Source: Strongylocentrotus droebachiensis
Lineage: Eukaryota > Echinodermata > Echinoidea > Camarodonta > Strongylocentrotidae
Length of the DNA: 64,000 bases
Direction of reading: 5' to 3'
Assembly: GCA_035222895.1 (NCBI GenBank)
Contig: JAVYIG010002089.1
Location: 62,001 to 126,000, forward strand
Below are positions 13,566-21,465 of the stretch, in pieces. Both the position numbers and the translations under genes were made by a program. The notes beneath the pieces were generated by a model. The model ran no database searches. It saw only the letters and a program-made list of their open reading frames with translations, and was not told the origin of the DNA. The number at the start of each line of letters is the position of its first letter. Within the stretch, counting starts at the first letter, position 1.

Positions 13566-16500
13566 AGCGCCTGTGCAATTACTTTTTTTTACAAGGGGCT
13601 TCCACAGAAAAACCTGTCACATTTGACAGAAAAAAAATGCATGTATCCTAAAGAGAGGCAGATTGTCCATGGGGATTTGGGGGAATTTTCCCCACGAGCC
13701 GCTCTTTATTTTTGACCGGACCTAGGTCTGGTCGATTTGTGGTTTGAGGGGCACTTGATATATGCATCTTATGAGTCGAGTAGGCTGCTCACGTCAAAAT
13801 TTTCATAACCAATTTTCTGTCCCAGTCCGCCCCTAGAAACACCAAATTATTTACACGACGTAGAAAATAATGAGGCCTGTCTGAATGCTGTAGTCCTGTT
13901 TTTCCTGGTTATTTGATCAATTTGACAGAGCTGTAATAGTTTGATATGTATTTAGATCTAGTGGATAACCACAATTTCTTTCTATTTGATTTTTATCTCA
14001 TTGAAATGGCACACAAAGACATCATAAATTAATTTTAAAATAAAATAAAAAAATGCATGTATCCTAAAGAGAGGCAGATTGTCCATGGGGATTTGGGGGA
14101 ATTTTCCCCACGAGCCGCTCTTTATTTTTGACCGGACCTAGGTCTGGTCGATTTGTGGTTTGAGGGGCACTTGATATATGCATCTTATGAGTCGAGTAGG
14201 CTGCTCACGTCAAAATTTTCATAACCAATTTTCTGTCCCAGTCCGCCCCTAGAAACACCAAATTATTTACACGACGTAGAAAATAATGAGGCCTGTCTGA
14301 ATGCTGTAGTCCTGTTTTTCCTGGTTATTTGATCAATTTGACAGAGCTGTAATAGTTTGATATGTATTTAGATCTAGTGGATAACCACAATTTCTTTCTA
14401 TTTGATTTTTATCTCATTGAAATGGCACACAAAGACATCATAAATTAATTTTGATGGTCAACTTATGCTAGTGTGATCGGAAATGGTCCAAATGTAGAAA
14501 TTAAGGCGAATAAAGGGATTTTCATAATGTTACCACTTTCTGCCTAGGCGAATCCAAGGTGAACAAAACGGCCAATGAAATAATGAAAATAATATTAAAG
14601 GGTAAAACGTTGGTCTGCGAACCCCGCCTTTCCAGAACCACATGAGGGCCACAGTGATTCCAGTGTAGAACAAATTCAGAAATGAAAATGGGAAATTTAT
14701 TCCCTATGCCGACCCCTTCGGAGCAATACCATAAGCTGTAGGAGTTCTAAATATTCAGGGGTAGCGGTCCGGGGGTAGTTGTCCTAGGGGGTAATTGACT
14801 GGGGCGTAGTTGTCCGAGGGTAGTCGTCCTAGAGGTTGGTTGCCCCAAGGGGTAGTTGTCCTAGGGGGTAGTTGTCCTATAGGGTGGTTATCCGGGGGTG
14901 GATGTCCAGGGCGTAAGTGTCCGGATATAGATATGAATAAATTATACTGTATTCTGATCTTTTTAAGATAAGAAATGTTCTCTACGAACCTATCAAATAA
15001 TGTATTTTTAATTTGAAAGAAGAAATGTATAAGCAGTATAAACGCAACAAAATCAAAATTGGAGGTGGAATAAAATAAAGATTAGTCTTTAGGAGAGATT
15101 CTGAAATGTAAAATTCTATTTCTTTCTATATACTTTTCTACAATAATGGAAAAGATAACACAATTTTGGCTCAGATATGATATCCACATGAAAAGAAATT
15201 ACACCACATAAACGCTCCGGCATCCTTCATGGTCTAATGAAAAATTAATCGAGGATTCACAAACGGTATGTCAGTCTTGTGGACATTCAGACCATTTTAG
15301 TGAGGGTTCAAAAGACCTACATTGTTGGTCTCGTGGGCTGTCTTTATAACCCAGCTAGCTCAGAAGTAGGATATTTTCCAGTTATCTTTCTTTGATTATG
15401 TTTAAATATTTGTCTCAACCATGCCCAGATTTTGCCAAGCAGTCAGGGGGAGCAAGGTGTTAAAGACGTAGTTGCGTGTGTGTGTGTGTGAGTGTGTGTG
15501 TGGGGGGAGGCAGGCAACTGTTAATGCCCACACTTTCTGAAACATCACAGACTATATAAGTACTTATCAATTGCATTCAGGACTCCTAATCCTTTGATCT
15601 GTCTGTAAATGTCCAATCACTATCATCAAATTCATATACCAAGATACTGGCTAAAATGAGTGAGAAAATTCCCACAATAAAAAGCACATTTTCGGCTCAA
15701 AATTCACATTTTATACATTTCAATGAAGCTGACATCTACTTGAAAGTATTTCAATCATCCAGCAAATGATATATATAAGCCTCTCCTTTCCACAAAATAC
15801 GGTCCTTTCACATGAGCAAATCCTTGAAAGCTATAAATAAAGACATCTCTCCAATTTTGATTTTTGGAGAATAACGTGTTTTCATAAAAACTTAAGTTTT
15901 TAATTAAACAAAAAAATCATCTTTCTAACTTAAAATGTAATGTTAATTAATTCAAATTCCAATAAATTTTGATTCAAAATGTTTTTTATTTAAATCTCTT
16001 TGCATAATACTATTTTTCGTAAAAAGGGCCGCTGTTTTGAGCGTCCCCTCCGATCTAGGGGTGCCTGCTCCAAATAAAAAAGAAGCACCTCTGAAATATT
16101 GTGTATTATGATAAAATCTTTCGAACGAACAAGCTGTTCTTAGTTTGTGAGGCAGTGGCATCCAAATAAAAACTAAGCAACATATTTGAGTTTGGCCCGA
16201 AATGTATGTACTTTAAATTTGGTACTACTTTATCGTGTTGCCTTTTACCGAATATTACTCTTAAAATGACATTTGCTTTTTATTTAGGGTTCTCACATTG
16301 TACATTGTTCTTATATTGCCTTTCGTGCTGTTACTTGTCATGTTTAGAATATTAAGGTATTTGAAGAGCCATACTTTTCAGGGAACATTTTGTCTCCGAT
16401 GTTCTTCCACGCTTGCATAATAACAATGATAACGCTCTCGAATTATGTCTCATCTCTCCCCGGAACTCAACCTTCTCTTTAAGTTGTCTACACCTTTCGT

Positions 16501-16635
16501 TTTTGTTACTCTACAGTTTGTGTGATCCATAATTGTATTTTTGTATAAATGTAGAACAAGTACACTTCAAATAGTCTTCACTATGATAACTTGATATGTA
16601 TTCGCCATAAAACTCACCTGTAGAAAACGCTCCAT
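1..16635 (-). CDS. Gene 1: SUEL-lectin adhesion receptor, 5' part (split gene, continues past left edge)
   Basis: I joined 13 exons by phase: 16618-16635, 9346-9376, 7452-7571, 7173-7246, 6668-6689, 4602-4877, then stalk mini-exons 2583-2611, 2278-2335, 1758-1786, 1433-1490, 911-939, 586-643 and 64-92. All donors read GT and all acceptors AG, and every junction keeps one open frame. The predicted product has a signal peptide, half of a SUEL-like module, a linker, a complete SUEL/galactose-binding lectin domain, then Thr/Ser-rich 29-residue stalk repeats. The SUEL family binds rhamnose or galactose and is found in latrophilin-type adhesion GPCRs. The membrane part lies outside the window; it is inferred to be a GPCR from gene 2, which shares the same stalk exons. 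The least certain piece is the 7452/7246 junction, whose donor (GTTTAG) is weak. An alternative donor lies about 18 bases upstream in transcript order. Confidence 0.72.
64..2611 (-). CDS. Gene 1 stalk array: alternating 29-nt and 58-nt repeat exons
   Basis: Two exon types alternate. Type B (29 nt, phase 1 in, phase 0 out) lies at 2583-2611, 1758-1786, 911-939 and 64-92; it encodes [C/G]NDNEPLTTL or, in the oldest copy, NGNEQLTTL. Type A (58 nt, phase 0 in, phase 1 out) lies at 2278-2335, 1433-1490 and 586-643; it encodes LQTNPQTTEGSSTEAAT plus ST or PT. One A+B pair gives an 87-nt, 29-residue unit rich in Thr, Ser and acidic residues, suited to an O-glycosylated extended stalk. Acceptors are CATTTTCAG (A) and CTACCAAG (B); donors are GTGAGA and GTGAGT. 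Exon 1433-1490 differs from 586-643 by a synonymous change. The array continues beyond base 1. Confidence 0.75.
2640..4130. other. Intron of gene 1, duplicated near the right edge
   Basis: This is AT-rich intronic sequence between the lectin exon and the first stalk exon. It has no exon signals that I trust. The same sequence recurs at about 62,215-63,690 with scattered substitutions and small indels. Short minus-strand ORFs such as the one at 3386-3643 are present in both copies but show no motif. Confidence 0.6.
4130..4510 (-). mobile_element. tRNA-derived SINE (minus orientation)
   Basis: On the minus strand the segment 4430-4505 is tRNA-like. Its A-box region is GTCGGCTCAGTCGGC and its B box is GGGTTCGAATCC, spaced as in a tRNA. 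The remainder of the element (down to about 4,130) is non-tRNA body that recurs at the right edge of the window (about 63,690-64,000). It lies only about 90 bp from the SUEL exon in an intron. It could also be a tRNA pseudogene with flanking repeat. Confidence 0.6.
4602..4877 (-). CDS. Gene 1 exon 6: complete SUEL-type (galactose/rhamnose-binding) lectin domain
   Basis: The exon encodes about 92 residues with the SUEL/Gal_lectin pattern: IRCDSGEEIQILWGYC near the start, then HCNGETEC, RCGWKD and finally KYKWKYVGYL. The last Cys of the domain is split by the phase-1 intron: T at the end of this exon plus GC at the start of the 29-nt stalk exon gives TGC. The family binds L-rhamnose or D-galactose and serves as the ligand-binding module of latrophilin-like receptors. 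N-glycosylation sequon NQT is present. The acceptor TTTGTTTAG at 4878 is preferred over a nearer CAG because only it keeps the phase. The paralogous exon of gene 2 is predicted about 160 bases past the right edge. Confidence 0.82.
5156..6014. mobile_element. TIR-bearing non-autonomous DNA element (MITE-like) with nested SINE
   Basis: The left end CAGGGTCCCGTCTTATAAG matches, inverted, the right end CTTTATAAGACAGGGCCCTG at 5995-6014. Both are followed inward by AGTTGC-type sequence. No transposase ORF lies between them. The element includes the tRNA-derived SINE at 5636-5860, which makes it longer than a typical MITE. I could not identify a clear target-site duplication. Confidence 0.45.
5636..5860 (+). 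mobile_element. tRNA-derived SINE
   Basis: The tRNA-like head has an A box at GTGGTCTAGCGG and a B box at GTTTCGAGTCCC. It is followed by a body with CCCTTGGCAAGATATAAATC and TTAAATGGGTACC. The ORF that overlaps it is incidental. This is a SINE head rather than a functional tRNA, because the anticodon arm is not convincing. Confidence 0.6.
6668..6689 (-). CDS. Gene 1 exon 5: 22-nt micro-exon
   Basis: A clear acceptor (TTTTTTTTCAG) and donor (CAG|GTAAGA) bracket 22 nt reading APTTIPS (phase 0 in, phase 1 out). This phase links exon 4 to the SUEL exon with no frame break. The Thr/Pro/Ser content suits an extracellular linker. Confidence 0.55.
6930..7165. repeat. (AG)n and (TG)n microsatellites
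   Basis: Purine-rich GA repeats flank a TG tract (about 7035-7070) and an AG tract (about 7074-7099), just 3' of the 7173-7246 exon in gene 1's sense. The overlapping ORFs are low complexity. Confidence 0.85.
7173..7246 (-). CDS. Gene 1 exon 4: linker between lectin modules (tentative)
   Basis: This 74-nt exon lies between acceptor TACGTAG and donor GTAAAT. In the phase that fits its neighbours it reads VWAGTGEPPVQQITAALDIG followed by LNQE (phase 1 in, phase 0 out). No family was recognised. An alternative frame (RVGWNRGTSSTANNC...) vaguely resembles an HRM motif, but it breaks the phase with the downstream lectin exon. Confidence 0.42.
7452..7571 (-). CDS. Gene 1 exon 3: N-terminal half of a SUEL-like lectin module
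   Basis: After a pyrimidine-rich acceptor ending TTTTTTGTAG, the exon encodes a Cys-rich stretch beginning AGNAKTLEVCEGK and including LNCLPGYTINIT. The pattern C-E-G, L-x-C, P-G-x-x-I-x-I matches the start of SUEL/Gal_lectin domains. The C-terminal half of the module (the RCNGK/C..C..YLE part) is not found before the next lectin exon, so it looks truncated or strongly diverged. The 3' boundary is uncertain: the donor at 7451 reads GTTTAG. Confidence 0.55.
8415..8478. repeat. (CAAA)n / (CAA)n microsatellite
   Basis: Runs of AAACAAAC and AACAACAAC lie in an intron of gene 1. They generate the poly-Gln and poly-Asn ORFs seen in this region. Confidence 0.85.
9346..9376 (-). CDS. Gene 1 exon 2: hydrophobic core of signal peptide (31 nt)
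   Basis: This 31-nt mini-exon is flanked by acceptor TTTCCACAG and donor GTAAGT. It reads ISYFILLLCK plus one base (phase 0 in, phase 1 out). The last base G joins CT at the start of exon 7452-7571 to make Ala, a plausible end of the signal peptide. Confidence 0.68.
9965..11150 (-). pseudogene. LINE (L2/CR1-like) reverse transcriptase 3' fragment
   Basis: A minus-strand frame reads LGPLLFVLYTSPL, then the RT active site YADD (AMYADDTQIYI), then NRLCLNERKFEMI and LGVLIDKNLTF. It continues in the same frame through several stop codons into SHLDYCNLIFSGLP, NTAARLVTHSRKFDHITPIL, SLYWLPIHYRITFKVLL and GDRAFSANAPILWNKL. This is the typical order of the L2/CR1 palm-thumb and C-terminal region. The 5' part (endonuclease and RT fingers) is missing; the fragment starts at a GA-rich tract. 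The 3' end lies near the AATAATAAT run at 9,961. At least four in-frame stops make it a dead copy. Confidence 0.75.
13633..14451. repeat. Direct tandem duplication, two ~400-bp copies (418-bp period)
   Basis: The segment from ATGCATGTATCCTAAAGAG to CATAAATTAATTTT occurs twice in direct orientation, at about 13,638-14,038 and 14,056-14,456. By eye the two are identical. A short A-rich joint separates them. No coding content was recognised. Confidence 0.88.
14757..14925 (+). repeat. G-rich minisatellite (~17-18-bp unit)
   Basis: About nine imperfect copies of a unit like GGGGGTAGTTGTCCTAG lie on the plus strand. G-runs of 3-5 recur every 15-20 bases, so G-quadruplex formation is possible. Confidence 0.8.
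16618..16635 (-). CDS. Gene 1 exon 1: start codon and first half of signal peptide
   Basis: ATG at 16635-16633 begins MERFLQ and is followed at once by a strong donor, CAG|GTGAGT. The intron is phase 0 and joins exon 9346-9376, which continues ISYFILLLCK. Together they give a typical signal peptide with one basic residue and a hydrophobic core. The start is chosen because the hydrophobic run in exon 2 needs an N-terminal Met and this short ORF supplies it in phase. The 5' UTR and promoter must lie at coordinates above 16,635. No TATA box was assigned. Confidence 0.62.
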
Positions 16636-18200
16636 CCCGCGAATCAAGAAAATCTCCAAATGAAGATCAAAACATCAATCTGATTCCTTTTGGATACGAC
16701 TCACAAGCAAAATACGATTCTTCCTTTTTGTTGTCTCCGAGTGTGACTTTATTATCACAATCAGGCGCTAGTTTAATACTTTTTAACGTTGTTCAATATT
16801 TGTTTTAAAAAGCAATGGCATCATGCAATACGTTCGAGAGACACCGATGCTAACTTTGCTTGTTTAACTGTCCCGTGTTGCACTGCGACCAGGCCTGACT
16901 GCGACCGGAGCTTCGATGCTGCAAAAGTAGATAGAGTTGTTTTCCTCCGGGAGAGATGAAGATGATTTCAGCAGGGGCGTGGCCTAATCCATTGTGACTG
17001 AATAGTCACCGTATCATGTGGCTAGTGCGCAAATGAGGCACTCGGCGTGTGCTAACTTTTCGTTCATACATTTTGATACATTTGCCTATGGTTTGTCATT
17101 AGTATAACCATGACGACCATCCATTATGAAGCAGTTCATGATATGATAAATAATGATCTTTAAATGATCGGTTTCCTTGGTACAAAATATCAATGAGCCA
17201 ATTATATTTATCACACGTTTCGTTCACCTTGCGACGGCGATTTAATCAAATGCTCTTAAAACACGAAACATAAACAATTGCGTGGCTCTGTCTCTAATTA
17301 TCGTTGCATGTAATAACATCTTCTCTTCTTTTTTTCTTTTTTTTTGGGGGGGGGTGGGGTAGGAAACACGAAGGGAGCATGCGTAGTTTGAATTCGTGAT
17401 ATGGCGTGGCAGTGTCTTATTGGTCACATATATGATTGATAGCACGAGACCTCAGTAAAAGACCCGTTTATTGCTTTATACCTCCTACCGACATGATATT
17501 TTATCTCACATGTAGTATTTTTGAAGGAAACACATAACACTTTGCTAGGACCGATTTGTGATAATATTGCCTAGACGTTATGTTCCGACGTCAGAGTTTA
17601 AAATGAAGAAAAAAAAACTAACAACAATCACTGTTGAAATATCAGTTTTTAATATACCAAATTGTTCAGTATTTAGAATCAGGAGTTACTCTATATTGGG
17701 GGACAATGGGCGTGTGAGTGTGTGCAAGAGTGAGAAAGAGAGAGAGAGAGAGAGAGGGGGGGGAACAAGAGAGTGATACCCTAACCTACATGGTACATTA
17801 ATTAACAGGACATCATACAAACTGGTATATTACCCTAACCCTAACCTAACCCTTACCCTTACCCTAAATTCAAAACAATATAACTAACTAAACCAATGAC
17901 TAATAAATAAACCTATTGTTTCTTGGGAGGCTTATTAATCAAAATGTCATAATTTGTTTTGACTTAAAGCACACATTTAAAGGAACACCCATTTGAGAGG
18001 GTTCCAATGAAAGAGCTAGTGATAACGTACGTCGGGGTGGATGTGCTTTTCGTTTAAACAAAACATGAATTTGTAACGATTTTGGGGGGTAAAAGTCCAT
18101 AAGCTATGGAGGACAAAATGGAGGACGGTGACGGTTGCAGTTTCGTGAAGGGGAGGTAATTAATCTTGCTGGGGTCCTGAATTCATGATGTATGTTATTC
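16636..18200. other. Presumed promoter/5' flank of gene 1 and intergenic DNA
   Basis: This is sequence upstream of the gene 1 start on the minus strand. It holds a slightly GC-richer patch (about 16,860-17,000), a poly-G/T tract near 17,330-17,360, a GA repeat at 17,733-17,763 and a short telomere-like CCCTAA-type run at 17,832-17,866. No gene was recognised. Confidence 0.4.
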
Positions 18201-18222
18201 CAAACTTTCTCTACCGGTTACC

Positions 18223-19112
18223 ATGAATCCTTCTGACAACAAAACTACTGATCGTCATCCTTATCAATTACGTCGGAAAGGGGAAAAAGGAAACAAATCT
18301 TCTCAGACTGTGACACGACAAACCGAATCTGCGCAAGCATGTGCACGAAGCAGTTCGCCGACTCGTGTAGACGCCGAAACCACCGCACCACTACACTCAC
18401 AAACGGACGCTTCGCATGATACTGCTGTCTCCAGTATGTCGACTCAAAAGGATTTGGTAAGTCGTGCTGAATTTCAACAGACGTCGAACACAATTATTGA
18501 AAAACTCGACTCTCTAAGTTCTAACATTTATGCAATAAGAAAGGAAATTGGTGAAGTACGTGCTATTGTTGCTGAGTTGGAGGTAGTTTCGGCCGATACG
18601 TCTGCTAGGCTAGCAGAAGTGGAAAATGAATCGTTACCACAAATGAAAAAAAGAATCGAAGAAGCTTGAAACTGAGCTAAAAGAGAAATTGTTAGCCCTA
18701 GAGCTCCATGACAGAAAACAGAACTTGTTAGTATATGGCGTTAAGCAAGATAAAGCAGAAAGTGCTCTTTGTGTCGCGAGAGATCTTCCAAGATCTTGGC
18801 TTCTCGAAGGATATCCCCCTCGTAAATGTTCATCGACTGCCCCGTCGTGCTCTGCAAGGAAATGATCGGCAACAAGCAGGTCCGGACCCCATTATTATCC
18901 GCTTCAGCTCCATGATAGATCGTGACGCAGTCCTCAATGCTAACCAAAAAAGGGTGATGAAAAATACAGCAAGAAAAGTTGGAGACCAGTCGTCGAATGA
19001 TCCACCCCTCCCTTATCCACAGTTGAGGATCGTGATGAATCTACCTGCTGAAATGAAGCGTCAGAGATACCATTTACACTCAGAAAGGAGCATAACAAAT
19101 CTACAAGGATAA
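18223..19112 (+). pseudogene. LINE ORF1-like protein, frameshifted
   Basis: The first frame (18223-18669) is a Ser/Thr/Arg-rich N terminus followed by a coiled-coil stretch with many Lys, Glu and Leu (FQQTSNTIIEKLDSLSSNIY..., IRKEIGEVRAIV...). A one-base shift near 18,665 continues as LETELKEKLLALELHDRKQ and NLLVYGVKQDK, the sequence that opens the RRM of L1-type ORF1 proteins. Another shift leads to VNVHRLPRR, PIIIRFSSMIDRDAVL and a C-terminal-like region ending NLQG. The order (coiled coil, RRM, CTD) is that of type II ORF1p, an RNA-binding chaperone of non-LTR elements. It lies 2.4 kb upstream of the ORF2 at 21466 in the same orientation. Whether it belongs to the same insertion is not proven. 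Confidence 0.6.
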
Positions 19113-19289
19113 AATTGTTTGGTGTGAAGCTATGTCTCCAAGTCAGAGAAAGGGGTTCCCAAGCAGGGTGGAGAAGTGTGAGCGGCTGAATGATGTTCTT
19201 CTTTCAGAAATATAGGTAGCTTCTAGACTTAAACATTTAGAAAAGAAGAAATCTATCAAAAGTATGAAACAGAATGTTTTTCATGCCAA

Positions 19290-20390
19290 ATCGAACTAAA
19301 CAGAAAGGAACAGGATGAGTTCCACAGATCACAAGTATAAAATAATTCCATAAGCTGTTTATTTCTGTTGCTGGTTTGCTTTGCATAAGTATAAATAAAT
19401 GTTATGCTATCTGTTCAACTAAAAATTTAAAATGTATCTACTTGACTGTATTACAGTTCAGTAAGAGGCAAAAATTAAAGAAATGCTTGAATATTTTGTA
19501 ACTCTGTTTTTTGCATTTGTAAGATAACTTTAGTCTTAATGGATTTTGGACTCTGGAAGTTGACTCGAGACTTGAATGAGAGGAAGTCTTTCATTTCTTT
19601 TCTTTTGTTTTCTAGTCAAGTTTGGAAATTGCTTATTGATGCTGTTGTTTGTCTTGCTTAATCAAGATTTTACAGAAAGGAACAAGATGAACTCCACTGA
19701 TCGTGAGTGCTATAGACCTCCATAAACCATTTATTTATGTTGTTAATTTGCTATGCATGAGTACAAAAACATGATATGCTATCTGTTCAAATCACAACTA
19801 AAAGTGTAACTATTACAGTCCAGTAAGAGGCAAACTTTATAGACTTTCTTGAATGTTCTGTTATTTCTGCATCTTTAGGATAATTTAGCATTATCTTAAA
19901 GGACTCCGGGAACTGGAAGATAACTCCAAATTTGAATGAGAGGAGATTTTTCATTTCAACCTTTTTATTTTGTATGTTGTTGTTTCTCATGCTTAATGAA
20001 TCTAAACAGAAAGGATCAGGATGAACTCCACTGATCAAGAGTACTATAGACTTCCATAAGCTGTTTATTTTTGTTGCTGGTTTCTATGCATAAGTGTAAT
20101 TAAATGTTATTCTATCTGTTCAATTAAGAACTAAAAGTGTAACTTTACAGTTAGTAAGAAGCAGACATTGACGAAATGCTTGAAAGTTCTGTTACTCTGT
20201 TTTTTGCATAATTTATGTAAGATAATCTTGCATTGTCTTATAGGACTTTGGGAACTGGAAATTAACTCCAGATTTTGATGAGAGTAAATCCTTTACTTCT
20301 GTTTTCAAGTCAAGTTTGGAAATTGTTTACTGATGCTCTTACTATGTTTGTTTGTTTTACTCCTGTTTTATATGTATCAAGATGATTAAA
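19290..20390 (+). repeat. ~350-bp tandem repeat, three diverged copies
   Basis: Three copies start near 19,299, 19,672 and 20,007. Each has AGAAAGGA(A/T)CA(A/G)GATGA followed by CTCCACTGATC (CACAGATC in the first), CATAA(G/A)C(T/C)(G/A)TTTATTT, GCTATCTGTTCAA and an AGTAAGAGGCA-like block. Divergence is roughly 10-15% by eye. They lie between the ORF1-like pseudogene and the LINE ORF2 and contain no ORF of note. Confidence 0.75.
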
Positions 20391-20683
20391 CAGCATAAAC
20401 TTCCTTATAATAGGGAAGGAAAAGGAAGAGAAACCATTTTTTCTTGATGTAGCTTTTTTACCTGATGATCGAGTTCACCATTATTATGATGTATTGTATG
20501 TATAAGGTCAGTTACAGTTCATTGTATGACCGCCACCTACACTGTATGAATCTCAAATATTTCTGGTTCTTCTACATCATGGTCAATAACATTGAATTCC
20601 AGGTGCTTTGTTTGACTTGGTATGTCTGTGAGCTGGGGGGGGGGGGGGGGAGAGAAGAGTTGGGCATTCTTTTTGTGCTCACA

Positions 20684-20917
20684 TACATGTACACACTATG
20701 AATATGACTGACAAAGAAAGCGGACAAAATATACAAATCCTCAGGTAGACAAAGGAACATCCCTTCACTGCTATTATGTAAAAAGGTGAATATGCATGTG
20801 ACACCTATTCTACACATTTTTACATAATAGCAGTGAAGGGATGTTCCTTTGTGTACCTGAGGAACTGTATATTTTGTCCGCTTTCGTTGTCAGTCATGTT
20901 CATAGTGACATGTACCA
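20684..20917. repeat. Long inverted repeat (about 100-bp arms, 32-bp loop)
   Basis: Left arm 20,684-20,784 pairs with right arm 20,817-20,917: CTATTATGTAAAAA against TTTTTACATAATAG at the inner ends, then GGAACATCCCTTCACTG against CAGTGAAGGGATGTTCC, and GACTGACAA(A/C)GAAAGCGGAC further out. Only a few mismatches are visible. It could be a foldback/MITE insertion or, if transcribed, a long hairpin RNA. The small ORFs overlapping it are incidental. Confidence 0.85.
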
Positions 20918-21465
20918 TGTACTTGATTCCAGCCTGCAATTTTTTAATGTTCTGGATGTACAGGTCCAAACACCTAAAGTATCACGTTATAAATGGTTAT
21001 GTTGGGCACCGAGAGGTCTCCTCCTCTGTGAAAAGAAAAGACTCGTTCTCTCTCTCTCTCCCTCTCTCCCTCTCTCCCTCTCTCCCTCTCTTCCTCCATC
21101 TTTCTTTCCTCCATCTATATTTATGCTAATTTAATATGTTAATTAACTTAAATTTACGTAAGCAAACAGCCTTTATTAATTTTGTACTTTCTCTTGCTGT
21201 TCTTCTACTTTGAATTTAGGACCTAAGCAGGTTAATCCTAAACTGAAATCGCTACCTATTTTGGGGATGCACATTGTAGTCCTCAAATGGACGACAAATG
21301 TAGTAAATTTAATTGTCTTTGTTTTTTTCTGTTTGGGTTTGTCCTCCCCCCCCCCCCCCCCATGTTTGTTGTTTGTAGTAATTATGTGTTTTGCAGCTGG
21401 CCAGCCGTGATTAATTACTACCACTTTTTGCAATGTACTGATATTCCTACACTTTTCTGAACGTA

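Larger units (their letters stand above)
9377..16617. other. Large intron 1 of gene 1 (7.2 kb) with repeats
   Basis: This intron contains an L2-like LINE fragment (about 9,965-11,150), GA-rich simple repeats (9,775-9,960 and 11,155-11,200), a short GC-rich tract near 11,935-11,965, a CT repeat (13,532-13,562), a tandem duplication of about 400 bp (13,633-14,451), a G-rich minisatellite (14,757-14,925) and a TG repeat (about 15,475-15,505). No further coding exon was recognised. Confidence 0.6.

Noticed and set aside
20684-20917. Possible microRNA precursor
   Set aside because: The arms are too long and too perfect for a typical animal pre-miRNA. Kept as an inverted repeat.
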